DNA of 28,343 nucleotides from a virus. The stretch is from IMG/VR virus record IMGVR_UViG_3300037343_000529, positions 1 through 28,343 of that record; one strand, 5' to 3'. Numbering within the stretch: the first letter of the stretch is position 1; the number at the start of each line of letters is the position of its first letter. A program made the translations under genes and the position numbers. Below are positions 6,502-15,267 of the stretch, in pieces. The notes beneath the pieces are model-generated. The model was not told the DNA's origin. It did not search any database and saw only the letters and a list, made by a program, of their open reading frames with translations.

Positions 6502-7062
6502 ATGGAAGGTATGTCTGAACGCACCTATGCCAGCCATTCCGGGCTCTCACGCGGGGCGGTGCAAAAGGCACGCAAGACCAGGCGGCTGGTCCTGTTTCAG
6601 GACGGTTCGATCAATGCTGCCGCCTCAGATGCACGGCGCGGGGCGATGACAGACCCCGATCAGCAGATGCGGGCACGAGGTGGGGTTGGCGGGGCCAGCA
6701 GCAACGACGGCCCTGCAGTCTCCGGGCCTGGCGACAGCACATCCTATCTGAAAGCCCGCACAGCGCTGACAGTCTACCAGGCGCAGGAACGCCAGCTTGC
6801 GATCCAGAAAAAGAAGGGCACGCTTGTGGATCGCGCGCGGGCGGAGACGCTGGTGTTCCGCCTGGCCCGTCAGGAGCGCGACGTCTGGGTCACCTGGCCC
6901 ACCCGCGTGGCAGCCCTCATGGCCGCACAATTATCCGCAGAAATGGAGAGGGCATCGGGAGCACCCGTGACGATCAAAACTGCGATCCTGCAAAGGGTGC
7001 TGGAAACCCATGTCCGAGAGCAGCTCAACGCCCTGGCAGACCTCAGGGTCTCGCTTGGATGA
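6502..7062 (+). CDS. Terminase small subunit (Nu1-like)
   Basis: A 186-residue protein. The N-terminal part (SERTYASHSGLSRGAVQKAR, then RRLVLFQDGSINA) is a helix-turn-helix of the kind that lets small terminases bind packaging sites. The middle (AQERQLAIQKKKGTLVDRARAETLVFRLARQERDVW) is the conserved helical part of Nu1-type proteins, for which K-G-x-L-V-D is typical. It should recognise the packaging site and recruit the large subunit. A second ATG at 6511 is possible; GAGG at 6484 lies far upstream, so the start is uncertain. The gene overlaps the large terminase by 53 bases. Confidence 0.85.
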   Translation: MEGMSERTYASHSGLSRGAVQKARKTRRLVLFQDGSINAAASDARRGAMTDPDQQMRARGGVGGASSNDGPAVSGPGDSTSYLKARTALTVYQAQERQLAIQKKKGTLVDRARAETLVFRLARQERDVWVTWPTRVAALMAAQLSAEMERASGAPVTIKTAILQRVLETHVREQLNALADLRVSLG

Positions 7063-9043
7063 GGACGATCATGATCTGACAACCGATCTCGACCTCGGCT
7101 TTGACGGCGCCGAGGATATCCTGCGCATATGGCTTCAGGGGATGCGGCCCGATCCAGACCTGACGGTATCGGAATGGGCCGATGCGCATCGCAAGTTGTC
7201 GTCACGGGCCTCCGCTGAGCCGGGGCAATATCGCACGGCGCGCACGCCCTATCTGCGCGAGATCATGGATGCGCTGTCGCCGTGCCACCCGGCGCAGCGG
7301 ATCACCTTCATGAAGGCCGCACAGGTCGGCGCCACGGAGGCGGGTAATAACTGGATTGGCTTTGTCATTCACCACGCGCCAGGCCCGATGCTGGCGGTGC
7401 TGCCCACCCTGGAGATGGCAAAACGCACATCACGCGGCCGGATCGATCCACTTATCAAGGACAGTCCGGCCCTCAAGGAAAAGGTTCAGCCCGCCCGCTC
7501 GCGGGATGCGGGCAACTCGATGCTGTCCAAGGAATTCCCCGGCGGCATCCTGGTGCTGACCGGGGCGAACTCGGCCACTGGCCTGCGCTCGATGCCAGCG
7601 CGCTATGTGTTTTTGGATGAGGTCGACGCCTATCCGGCGTCCGCCGACGAGGAAGGCGATCCGGTCACGCTGGCCGAGGCCCGCACCACGACCTTTGCGC
7701 ATCGGCGCAAGGTGTTCATGGTCTCGACCCCAACCATTCGGGGCCTCAGCCGGATCGAGCGGGAGTTCGAGGCCAGTGATCAGCGGCGCTATTTTGTCCC
7801 CTGCCCGCATTGTGACCACAGGCAATGGCTGCAGTTCGAGCGGCTGCGCTGGGACAAGGGGCGGCCGGAAACTGCCAGCTACGTCTGTGAGCAGTGCGAG
7901 AAGCCCATCGCCGAGCATCACAAGACCGAACTGCTGGCCAAGGGTGAATGGCGTGCCACGGCTGTTTCCGCCGACCCGAACGCGATCGGCTTTCACCTAT
8001 CGGCGCTTTATTCGCCGATTGGCTGGAAAAGCTGGGAGCAGATCGCGCGCGATTGGCTGGCGGCCCAAGGATCCGACGAGATGCTGCGCGCGGCGCGCAA
8101 CACCCTGCTGGGCGAGACATGGGTCGAGAGTGGCGACGCACCGGAGTGGCAAAGGCTGGCAGATCGCCGCGAGACGTTTGTGGCCCAGATCCCCGCAGGC
8201 GGGCTGTTCCTGACCGCCGGAGCCGATGTGCAGAAGGATCGCATCGAGGTCGATGTCTGGGCCTGGGGTCGGGGCCTGGAAAGCTGGCTTGTGGATCACA
8301 TCGTCATTCCTGGCGGGCCGGATGACCCGGCCTGCTGGGACAAGCTGACGGCCCTCCTTCGCCAGACATGGACGCACCAGAATGGCGCGATCATGACGCT
8401 GGCAAAGCTAGCGATCGATACCGGCTACGAGTCGGCTGCCGTCTATGCATGGTCTCGCAAGCAGGGCATTGCGCAAGTGGCCCCGGTCAAGGGTCTCGAG
8501 GGCTTCAACCGAGCCACGCCCGTCTCTGGGCCAACCTTCGTCGATGCGACCGTGAACGGGCGAAAGCTCAAACGTGGCGCCCGGCTTTGGACTGTGGCCA
8601 CCGCCACCTTCAAGGCGGAGACCTATCGATATCTGCGCATCGAGCGACTTGGCGATGAAGAGCGCGCGCTGGGGATGGCAAATCCAGCGGGCACCATCCA
8701 TCTGCCGGACTGGGCCGATAGCGAGTGGCTGAAACAGCTGGTGGCCGAGCAGCTGGTCACGATCCGCAACAAGCGGGGCTACGCCCGCCAAGAATGGCAA
8801 AAGATGCGCGAGCGGAACGAGGCTTTGGACACCCGGGTTTATGCCCGCGCCGCCGTCTGGATCCTTGGCGCCGACCGCTTCGATGAACGAATGTGGCGGC
8901 AACTTGAGAAACAAGCCGGGGTGGAGACCATCACGGCCGTCACTACAGCCGCAACTGACACACCGTCCGAGCCTCAAGCTGGACGGATCGCCGCCCCGCG
9001 CAAGCGCGGCTGGCGGGTAAGCACGCCAAAATACATGGAATAA
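7010..9043 (+). CDS. Terminase large subunit, GpA family
   Basis: A 677-residue protein of the lambda gpA family, the ATP-driven DNA-packaging motor and nuclease. The ATPase part has a degenerate Walker A KAAQVGATE (102-110), Walker B YVFLDEVDA (199-207, with D203 and E204) and coupling motif VSTPT (238-242). A zinc-ribbon-like pair CPHC (265-268) and CEQC (293-296) follows. The nuclease domain has AGADVQ (403-408, D406) and IDTGYES (D470) as likely metal ligands. Length is close to the family norm of about 640-680. The start overlaps the small terminase gene, which is usual. All motifs are intact, so the enzyme should be active. Confidence 0.96.
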   Translation: MSESSSTPWQTSGSRLDEDDHDLTTDLDLGFDGAEDILRIWLQGMRPDPDLTVSEWADAHRKLSSRASAEPGQYRTARTPYLREIMDALSPCHPAQRITFMKAAQVGATEAGNNWIGFVIHHAPGPMLAVLPTLEMAKRTSRGRIDPLIKDSPALKEKVQPARSRDAGNSMLSKEFPGGILVLTGANSATGLRSMPARYVFLDEVDAYPASADEEGDPVTLAEARTTTFAHRRKVFMVSTPTIRGLSRIEREFEASDQRRYFVPCPHCDHRQWLQFERLRWDKGRPETASYVCEQCEKPIAEHHKTELLAKGEWRATAVSADPNAIGFHLSALYSPIGWKSWEQIARDWLAAQGSDEMLRAARNTLLGETWVESGDAPEWQRLADRRETFVAQIPAGGLFLTAGADVQKDRIEVDVWAWGRGLESWLVDHIVIPGGPDDPACWDKLTALLRQTWTHQNGAIMTLAKLAIDTGYESAAVYAWSRKQGIAQVAPVKGLEGFNRATPVSGPTFVDATVNGRKLKRGARLWTVATATFKAETYRYLRIERLGDEERALGMANPAGTIHLPDWADSEWLKQLVAEQLVTIRNKRGYARQEWQKMRERNEALDTRVYARAAVWILGADRFDERMWRQLEKQAGVETITAVTTAATDTPSEPQAGRIAAPRKRGWRVSTPKYME

Positions 9044-9046
9044 CCT

Positions 9047-9256
9047 ATGACCCTCGATGATCTTAAATCCCGCCACAGCGCATTGCTGGCGGCGCGGTAC
9101 AGCGGCACGCGCAGCGCCAGCTACGATGGCAAGACCCTGACCTATGGCACGGATGCAGAACTGGCCGCTGCGATCGGGGACATAGAACGCCGCATTGCGA
9201 AACTTGAGCGCGGCGCTGGGCGCATCCTGCGTCCTAATGCCGTGAAGGACCTGTGA
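9047..9256 (+). CDS. gpW-type head-tail joining protein
   Basis: A 69-residue protein with MTLDDLKSRHSALLAARYSG, then YDGKTLTYGTDAELAAAIGDIERRIAKL: two helices around a short beta hairpin, the pattern of lambda gpW. Lambda gpW is 68 residues and lies between terminase and portal, exactly as here. It binds below the portal after packaging and lets the tail attach. Its stop overlaps the portal start (TGATG). Confidence 0.9.
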   Translation: MTLDDLKSRHSALLAARYSGTRSASYDGKTLTYGTDAELAAAIGDIERRIAKLERGAGRILRPNAVKDL

Positions 9257-10782
9257 TGACCGGCGCGCCAAACTGGCGGCAGCGCCTCGGGGCCTTTGTC
9301 GGTGGCTTTGATGCAGGCCAGCATCATCGCCGCCTGCGCGGGTTTCAGGCGACGCGCGCGCATGTGAATGCGCTGATTGCGGCGTCAGGACCCGATATCA
9401 CCGCCCGCGCCCGCTGGCTGGTGCGCAACAATGGCTACGCGGCCAATGCCGTTGAAAGCTGGGCTGCAAATACCGTGGGCGATGGGATCAAACCGATCTC
9501 GCAGATTGCAGACGCAGCGCACAAGGAAGAGCTGCAGCGCCTTTGGTTGGCCTGGACGGATGAGGCTGACAGCGAAGGTCTGACTGATTTCTACGGGCTG
9601 CAGCGGCGCGCGGCACGTGAGGTGTTTCTGGCCGGTGAGGTCTTCTTCCGGATCAGACCAAGACTCGCGGGCGATGGGCTTTCCGTTCCCTTGCAGCTGC
9701 AGATGCTGCCCGCCGAGATGTTGCCACTGCACCAGACGGGAATGGCTGGCAATGGTAATGCCATCCGTCAGGGGATCGAGTTCGACCGGGTCGGACGCCG
9801 CGTGGCCTATCACTTCCTCCGACGGCATCCGGGCGACAGCACCGATCCGGGGCTGGCGGGCGAAATGGTCCGGGTTCCAGCAAGCGAGGTGATCCATGTG
9901 ATCGACCCGGTAGAAGCAGGCCAGCTGCGCGGGGTGTCAAAGCTGGCACCCGCCATCGTGAAGTTGTTTCTGCTCGATCAATACGACGATGCCGAGCTGG
10001 ACCGCAAAAAGGTGGCGGCGATGTATGCGATGTTCGTCACCTCCCCCGCGCCAGAAAACCCGCTGCTGCCCGCTGAGGAGGACGACATGCTGGGCGGCTT
10101 CGAGATCAGCCCGGGCCAAATCGTGCGTCTGGATCCGGGCGAGGATGTGACCGTGGGCCAGCCTGCGGATTCAGGGGCAACCTACGAGCCGTTCCAATAC
10201 CGCACCCTGCTGCAGGTCGCCTCGGCGCTGGGCATTCCTTACCCATATCTGACAAACGACATGGTGAAAGGCAACTTCTCGAACTCGCGCCTCGCCCTGA
10301 TCGAGTTCCGCCGTCGTGTCTCGGCCTGGCAGCACTCGGTGATGGTCTACCAGCTGTGCCGACCGATTTATGCGCGCTGGATGGATGCCGCTGTCTTGTC
10401 TGGGGCATTGGATCTGCCCGGGTTCGAGGCCGACCGGTCGCGTTTGCTTGCAGCCAACTGGCTGCCAACCAAATGGGACTGGGTCGATCCTCTGAAGGAC
10501 GCCAATGCCGAAATCGCTCAGATCGAAGCAGGCCTCAAATCCCGCACCCAAGCCATCGCCGAGCGTGGTTACGACGCGGAACAGGTCGACCGCGAAATCG
10601 CCGCCGAACGCGTCCGCGAGCGATTGCTCGGGCTGGACTTCCGCAGACCAGGATCGCCCGCGCAGGGGGTGCAGGCTTTGCCGGGCCCGGATGAGGATGG
10701 GAGCGAAGACGACGACACCGACCAGGCAGAAGAAACCGATGATGCGGAGGGCCGTCCGCGCAACCCTGAGGATCAAACCTGA
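9256..10782 (+). CDS. Portal protein, lambda gpB family
   Basis: A 508-residue protein forming the dodecameric DNA channel at the capsid vertex. Typical lambda-portal features are RWLVRNNGYAANAVESW near residue 50, PAEMLP..., HVIDPVEAGQLRGVSKLAP, and LGIPYPYLTNDMVKGNFSNS, which precedes the clip and wing parts. The C-terminus ends in an acidic tail (DEDGSEDDDTDQAEETDD). A GTG at 9253 is possible, but the ATG at 9256 has GAAGGA six bases upstream and gives the common TGATG coupling with the preceding gene. The stop overlaps the protease start in the same way. Confidence 0.95.
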   Translation: MTGAPNWRQRLGAFVGGFDAGQHHRRLRGFQATRAHVNALIAASGPDITARARWLVRNNGYAANAVESWAANTVGDGIKPISQIADAAHKEELQRLWLAWTDEADSEGLTDFYGLQRRAAREVFLAGEVFFRIRPRLAGDGLSVPLQLQMLPAEMLPLHQTGMAGNGNAIRQGIEFDRVGRRVAYHFLRRHPGDSTDPGLAGEMVRVPASEVIHVIDPVEAGQLRGVSKLAPAIVKLFLLDQYDDAELDRKKVAAMYAMFVTSPAPENPLLPAEEDDMLGGFEISPGQIVRLDPGEDVTVGQPADSGATYEPFQYRTLLQVASALGIPYPYLTNDMVKGNFSNSRLALIEFRRRVSAWQHSVMVYQLCRPIYARWMDAAVLSGALDLPGFEADRSRLLAANWLPTKWDWVDPLKDANAEIAQIEAGLKSRTQAIAERGYDAEQVDREIAAERVRERLLGLDFRRPGSPAQGVQALPGPDEDGSEDDDTDQAEETDDAEGRPRNPEDQT

Positions 10783-12245
10783 TGCAGCATGCCCGCATTG
10801 CCGCGCGCGCCTTCAACACGCCGCTGCTGATTGAGCCTTCCAAAGCCATGGCGTTTCTCTCCGGCCTTGGGCCGCGTGTCCTCGGGCGGCGCGTCGAGCT
10901 GACGGGTAGTGATATAACTGACGCGCCCGGTACCGGCGTCCTGCTCGCTCACGCCAGCATCCTCGCCGGTGGCCTGACTGAGAGCCTGCGTGAGCAAGGC
11001 GACGCGCCCTATCTCGTCATCGACGGCATCGCCGTGATTGAGATCGCGGGCGTGCTGATCCATCGCGGCGGCTGGATCGGCCAGTCCTCTGGCCAGACCA
11101 GCTATGAGGGGATTGCAGCACAGATTGACGCGGCGACCAGTGATCCAACGGTGCGCGGCGTTGCTCTGGACATCGACAGCTTCGGAGGCGAAGTCGCCGG
11201 AGTATTCGATCTCGCGGACCGCATCCGCGCCCTGCGCACCACCAAACCCGTCTGGGCTTTTGTTGCCGAACACGCCTTCTCGGCCGGGTACGCGCTGGCC
11301 AGCCAGGCCGACCGCATCTTGCTGCCCCGCACCGGAGCCGTCGGCAGCATCGGCGTTGTCGTCATGCATGCTGATCTCAGCGGGCAGCTGGATCAAGACG
11401 GGGTGCGTGTTACGCTGGTCCATGCAGGATCCCACAAGGTGGATGCCAATCCCTACGCGCCCCTGCCTGACGCAGTCCATAATGACATCCAGCGTGAAAT
11501 CGATGTGCTGCGGTTCCTCTTTACTGAGACCGTCGCAGCAGGGCGCGCGGAACGGTTGAGCCAAGAGGCCGCACTCGCGACCGAAGCCGCCACCTATCGC
11601 GGGGCGGATGCCGTCGCCGCAGGTCTCGCCGATGAGGTCATCGATATGCAGCGCGGCTTTGCCGCCTTCCGGCAGCGCGTGGCAAACAATCCAACCCTCT
11701 CACCCGCGCACGCAAGGCGCGTGACAGCGCCCCATTCCCGCAAACCAACCCAACCGAAAGAGGAGGCACGCATGGCCACCGGAACAGACGACCCAAACAG
11801 CACTACGGAGAATGATCAGGAAGTTACCCTGATTGAGGATGCTGCCGATGAGGCAATAATTCCGCAGGATGGCCATTCCGATGCCGCTGATGATCAACCT
11901 GCCATCCCTGCCACGCCACCTGCGGCACCCGTACCGGCTGTCTCAGCCAAAGCGCAGCCGGGCAATCTGGCCGCGCTATCGGCACAACTGCGCGAGGCGG
12001 CGGCGGAGGTTGCCGAGATTGCGGCGCAGGCCGGACGGCTTGGCATCGCCATTGATGCTGCAAAAGCGCTCCGCGATGGCACCACGCCCGAGGCTTTGCG
12101 CTCACTGGTGTTGCAACGCGCAGCCGCTGCCGCCGATGCGCGCGATATCGTGGCGGCTCCACCCTCACCTGTGCTTCCCAAGGCTGCGGAAAGTCCAATA
12201 GTGGCCGCCGCAAAACGCGCGGCCTCCGCAGGTGCAAAGGGCTGA
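10782..12245 (+). CDS. S49-family prohead protease with fused scaffold
   Basis: A 487-residue protein of the lambda gpC type. The N-terminal part is a signal-peptide-peptidase-A-like serine protease: DIDSFGGEVAG (130-140), likely nucleophile S167 in HAFSAGY, GAVGSIGVVVMH (185-196), and likely general base K219 in SHKVDANPY. The family usually has DIDSPGG; here proline is replaced by phenylalanine. From about residue 330 the protein becomes acidic, then proline/alanine-rich, then helical, as in scaffold proteins, and an internal start at 11772 should yield that part alone. The protease matures the prohead by removing scaffold and portal segments. It is coupled to the portal gene by TGATG. Confidence 0.93.
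   Translation: MQHARIAARAFNTPLLIEPSKAMAFLSGLGPRVLGRRVELTGSDITDAPGTGVLLAHASILAGGLTESLREQGDAPYLVIDGIAVIEIAGVLIHRGGWIGQSSGQTSYEGIAAQIDAATSDPTVRGVALDIDSFGGEVAGVFDLADRIRALRTTKPVWAFVAEHAFSAGYALASQADRILLPRTGAVGSIGVVVMHADLSGQLDQDGVRVTLVHAGSHKVDANPYAPLPDAVHNDIQREIDVLRFLFTETVAAGRAERLSQEAALATEAATYRGADAVAAGLADEVIDMQRGFAAFRQRVANNPTLSPAHARRVTAPHSRKPTQPKEEARMATGTDDPNSTTENDQEVTLIEDAADEAIIPQDGHSDAADDQPAIPATPPAAPVPAVSAKAQPGNLAALSAQLREAAAEVAEIAAQAGRLGIAIDAAKALRDGTTPEALRSLVLQRAAAAADARDIVAAPPSPVLPKAAESPIVAAAKRAASAGAKG
11772..12245 (+). CDS. Nested in-frame scaffold protein (Nu3-like)
   Basis: An ATG at 11772 lies in frame within the protease gene and is preceded five bases away by AGGAGG, within an AAAGAGGAGG stretch, the strongest ribosome binding site in the head region. 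The product would have 157 residues: an acidic N-terminus (MATGTDDPNSTTEND...), a proline/alanine linker (PATPPAAPVPAV), a helical segment (AALSAQLREAAAEVAEI) and a basic C-terminal end. Lambda makes its scaffold Nu3 from exactly such an internal start in gene C. It would guide assembly of the major capsid protein and then be degraded. Seen: the start signal and composition. Inferred: that it is used. Confidence 0.75.
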   Translation: MATGTDDPNSTTENDQEVTLIEDAADEAIIPQDGHSDAADDQPAIPATPPAAPVPAVSAKAQPGNLAALSAQLREAAAEVAEIAAQAGRLGIAIDAAKALRDGTTPEALRSLVLQRAAAAADARDIVAAPPSPVLPKAAESPIVAAAKRAASAGAKG

Positions 12246-12279
12246 GGCCCACACTTTCCCCCTGACGCCCTGCCACCTG

Positions 12280-12317
12280 ATCCCCCGCCGCACCTCCCCG
12301 GCGGGGGATTTTTTTTT
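12280..12317 (+). terminator. Strong intrinsic terminator between protease/scaffold and decoration genes
   Basis: ATCCCCCGCCG (12280-12290) and CGGCGGGGGAT (12299-12309) pair perfectly over 11 bases around an 8-base loop, followed by nine T (12309-12317). The signal faces rightward transcripts only. It would cut off the decoration and capsid genes unless there is partial read-through, antitermination or a promoter in the 26 bases that follow, where I see none. Confidence 0.85.
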
Positions 12318-12343
12318 GCACCCCGATCACAAGGATCCCCGAC

Positions 12344-12724
12344 ATGACCGTCCTGACCCAACCGCCCTCGACGGGCGATGTCCTCAAATACGAGCTCAAC
12401 TCCAACTATACCCGCGAGACCATCACGCTGCTGGCCGGCATGCCCTATCCGGTCGGCTCGGTCTTGGGCCGCATCACAGCCAGCGGCAAATACAAGCTGG
12501 CCACCTCGGGCGGCACGGATGGCGCGCAAACGGCGGCCGCCATGCTGCTCTATGCCGTCGATGCCTCTGACGCTGATGGCACGGGGATTGCTCTGATCCG
12601 CGGCCCCGCCATCGTTTCAAAAGCCGCCCTTATCTTTGATGCCACCGTGGATGATGCCGCCAAAACCGTCACCAAACACGGCCAGCTGGCAGCCCTTGGC
12701 ATTATTCCGCGCGATACCGCCTGA
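12344..12724 (+). CDS. Head decoration protein, lambda gpD family
   Basis: A 126-residue protein. The TLLAGMPYPVGSVLGRIT segment and the repeated short beta segments to the end match the gpD decoration family, which binds as trimers on the outside of the expanded capsid and stabilises it against DNA pressure. Lambda gpD has 110 residues. AAGGAT precedes the start. Its place directly before the major capsid gene is the lambda order (D then E). Confidence 0.92.
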   Translation: MTVLTQPPSTGDVLKYELNSNYTRETITLLAGMPYPVGSVLGRITASGKYKLATSGGTDGAQTAAAMLLYAVDASDADGTGIALIRGPAIVSKAALIFDATVDDAAKTVTKHGQLAALGIIPRDTA

Positions 12725-12814
12725 TTGACGGTGCGCAACGCACGCTGTGCACAGACACCTTAGCGTCGACCACCACCAAATTACCTCCCCGCCCTCATCC
12801 CTCCGGAGTTTCCC

Positions 12815-13837
12815 ATGACCATCACCCGTAATCCTTTTGACACTGGCGGCTATTCGCTCGCTGAAATGACGCAGGCCATCAACATCCTGCCCAACCTCTA
12901 CACCCGCCTTGGCCAGATCGGCCTCTTCCGCTTTGAAGGCGTCACGCAGCGCTCCATCGTCATCGAACAGCGCGAGGGTGTGCTGAGCCTGCTGCCCTCG
13001 GTCCCTCTCGGCGCGCCCGCCACCGTCGGCAACCGCGAAGCGCGCTCGATGCGCTCCTTTGCCCTGCCGTGGATCCCGCATGACGACGTGATCCTGCCCG
13101 CCGATGTCCAAGGGATGCCCGCGCTCGGCCTCTCGGATGCCACCGATCCGCTGGTCGAGGTGATGAACCGCAAGCTGACGCTGATGCGGCGCAAGCACGC
13201 CCAGACCCGCGAGTACATGGAGATGAACGCCCTGCGCGGCATCGTGAAGGATGGCGCTGGCACCACGCTCTACAACTACTTCACTGAATTCGGCCTTGAT
13301 CAGATCTCGGTCGACTTTGTCTTTGGCACAGCCGGGACCAATATCCAGACCAAGGTCCGCACAACCCTGCGCGCCATTGAGGACAACCTGCTGGGGGAGA
13401 CCATGACCACCGCGCATGCGCTGGTGAGCTCGGAGTTCTTCGACAAGCTGATCAGCCACCCCAAGACCGAGGATGCCTACAAGTTCTTCTCGTCCACCGG
13501 TGGCCAGCCACTGCGCGAAGACATGCGCCGCGCTTTCCCCTTCGCGGGCGTTCTCTTTGAGGAATACAACGGCTCGGTCACGCTCTCGAACGGCACTTCT
13601 GAGCGGCTGATCCCCACCGGTGAGGGCATCGCCTTTCCCATGGGTACCTTTGATACCTTCACCACATATGGCGGGCCAGCCAACCTGCTCGAGACCGCCA
13701 ACACCATCGGCCTGCCGCTCTATGCCCGCCAAATGATGGACACAAAGGGGCGCTGGATTGATTTGATGACCGAAAGCTCGATCTTGCCGATCAACAAGCG
13801 GCCGCGCATGGCGATCCGGCTCTTCAGTGCAAACTGA
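12815..13837 (+). CDS. Major capsid protein, lambda gpE family
   Basis: A 340-residue protein (lambda gpE has 341). The N-terminus NPFDTGGYSLAEMTQAIN and the FRFEGVTQRSIVIEQ segment are typical of the gpE family, as are the central IPHDDVILPADVQG and the C-terminal GRWIDLMTESSILPINKRP. It forms the icosahedral shell with the HK97-type fold. CCGGAG lies before the start at 12815. The 90-base gap before it holds a small GTGCG/CGCAC hairpin without a T run. Confidence 0.95.
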   Translation: MTITRNPFDTGGYSLAEMTQAINILPNLYTRLGQIGLFRFEGVTQRSIVIEQREGVLSLLPSVPLGAPATVGNREARSMRSFALPWIPHDDVILPADVQGMPALGLSDATDPLVEVMNRKLTLMRRKHAQTREYMEMNALRGIVKDGAGTTLYNYFTEFGLDQISVDFVFGTAGTNIQTKVRTTLRAIEDNLLGETMTTAHALVSSEFFDKLISHPKTEDAYKFFSSTGGQPLREDMRRAFPFAGVLFEEYNGSVTLSNGTSERLIPTGEGIAFPMGTFDTFTTYGGPANLLETANTIGLPLYARQMMDTKGRWIDLMTESSILPINKRPRMAIRLFSAN

Positions 13838-13845
13838 GGCACCGC

Positions 13846-14160
13846 ATGACCTCCGCCTTCGCTATCGTAATCGACGGGATCTTCCGCGATCCACACATCG
13901 CCCGGGACGCGGTCTATATCGCCCAAGGCAGCACCCAGGTCCTCATCCGTGTGGTCACCCGCCGCGCGGATGAGATCACCGAATTTGGCGCGGCCAAGCT
14001 TTGGTCTGACAGCACGCGCATTGACCTGCGCGTCGCCGAAGTCCCAAACCCGCGCCCCGGCGACAGGATCGAGATCGACGCTGAGGCCTTCCTTATTCAG
14101 GGCGAGCCCGTCCGCGATCGTGAGCGGCTGGTCTGGACCGTGGATTTGCGTCCAGCATGA
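13846..14160 (+). CDS. Head-tail joining protein, gpFII-like
   Basis: A 104-residue, mainly beta protein. A IDGIFRDPHIARDAVYI opening and EVPNPRPGDRIEIDAEAFLIQGEPVRD match the phage head-tail attachment family (lambda gpFII; sometimes misnamed as a sugar transporter protein). It completes the neck onto which the tail docks. Located between capsid and tail genes as in lambda, and coupled to the next gene by an ATGA overlap. Confidence 0.8.
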   Translation: MTSAFAIVIDGIFRDPHIARDAVYIAQGSTQVLIRVVTRRADEITEFGAAKLWSDSTRIDLRVAEVPNPRPGDRIEIDAEAFLIQGEPVRDRERLVWTVDLRPA

Positions 14161-14786
14161 AACTGAAACTCGACATCACCCCGGATCTGGCTGCCATGAT
14201 GGCAGCCGAAATCAATGCGGGCGAAAAAGCAGTCAGCCAAGCCGTGGGCCAAGCCGGTACCAGCGTGAAAACCGCGTGGCGCACGCAAATCACGGGTGCG
14301 GGTCTAGGTCAGCGGCTGGCCAATACGATCCGGTCCGAGCAATTCCCAAAGGGCAGGCCGAGCTTGAACGCAGCCGCCGTGGTCTGGTCGAAGGCGCCAG
14401 TTATCATCGGTGCCCATGACACAGGGCCACTCATCCGATCGAAAAACGGTTTCTGGTTGGCAATCCCGACACCCGCCGCTGGAAAATCCGCACGCGGAGG
14501 CCGGATCACCCCCGGTGAGTGGGAACGCCGCAGCGGTCTGCGCCTTCGCTTCATCTATCGCCGCCGCGGGCCGAGCCTATTGGTTGCCGAGAGGCGGCTG
14601 AATACAAAAGGCCGCGCGGTGGCGAGCAGGTCCAAGACCGGGCGCGGCGTGGCGACCGTACCGATCTTCCTGTTGGTGCCGCAGGTCAGGCTCCGCAAGC
14701 GGCTGGATCTGGCGCGGGATGCGGCGCGGGCGCATGACGCCGTGCCGGGGTTGATCGTGGCGAACTGGGTGGATGGGCGTCTGTAA
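14157..14786 (+). CDS. DUF6441-type minor tail/neck protein
   Basis: A 209-residue basic protein. KLKLDITPDLAAMMAAEINA, then VSQAVGQAGTSVKTAWRTQI, and the closing PGLIVANWV match the DUF6441 family found at this position in rhodobacterial phages. By position it corresponds to lambda gpZ or HK97 gp10 proteins that set tail completion and joining. This role is inferred from gene order. The middle is rich in arginine and glycine. A 65-base gap separates it from the convergent gene that follows. Confidence 0.75.
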   Translation: MKLKLDITPDLAAMMAAEINAGEKAVSQAVGQAGTSVKTAWRTQITGAGLGQRLANTIRSEQFPKGRPSLNAAAVVWSKAPVIIGAHDTGPLIRSKNGFWLAIPTPAAGKSARGGRITPGEWERRSGLRLRFIYRRRGPSLLVAERRLNTKGRAVASRSKTGRGVATVPIFLLVPQVRLRKRLDLARDAARAHDAVPGLIVANWVDGRL

Positions 14787-14851
14787 TCAGGACCGATGAT
14801 ACGGGGATCGAGATTGCAAACCTGCGAACGCCTGCATGATGCTGCTGAGCT

Positions 14852-15166
14852 TCAGCGCCGATCCAGCTTGCCGAATTCGCTGTCCAGCAGGGAGCGGATT
14901 TTTTTCGCCGCGCCGCGCAGGGCTGCGTCCACATTGGCGTCATTGTGGGTGACGGTCTGCGGCTGCATCCCCTCTGGGCGTGCCTCGACGGTGCAACGAA
15001 TATCGTCGGCTCCGCCTTTGGCGCCGTTCATATCGGCTAGATGCACTTCGATCCGTGACAGACGATCAGTCAGATGCTCGAGCGCGGACGTGACGACCGT
15101 TTCGGCCACTTCGGCCAAGCGGTCGTCGCCTTTAATGTTGGCATCGGTATTCAGTTGAAACTGCAT
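14852..15166 (-). CDS. HPF/RaiA-family ribosome-associated protein
   Basis: A 104-residue protein on the strand opposite to all surrounding virion genes. The pattern MQFQLNTDANIKG, a helix (EVAETVVTSALEHL), RIEVHLADMNG, then RCTVEARPEGMQPQTVTH and a final helix (AALRGAAKKIRSLLDSEFGKL) gives the beta-alpha-beta-beta-beta-alpha order of the hibernation factor family, which binds between the ribosomal subunits and stops translation. The length fits short HPF without the dimerising C-terminal domain. The start at 15166 has AGGAGA upstream; an ATG at 15190 has none. It has its own promoter. Gene placement marks it as a moron. Its effect on the ribosome is inferred. Confidence 0.85.
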   Translation of the reverse strand: MQFQLNTDANIKGDDRLAEVAETVVTSALEHLTDRLSRIEVHLADMNGAKGGADDIRCTVEARPEGMQPQTVTHNDANVDAALRGAAKKIRSLLDSEFGKLDRR

Positions 15167-15267
15167 GTCGGTTCTCCTGTGTGTGTGCATTCACCTACCA
15201 TGAGAAACCATGAAGATGACTGATCCAGCGCAAGTCCACATGCACGATCATTAACAAAGCCTGTGCT

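Noticed and set aside
12731-12743. GTGCG-CAA-CGCAC hairpin after the decoration gene as a terminator
   Set aside because: The stem is only five bases and no T run follows.
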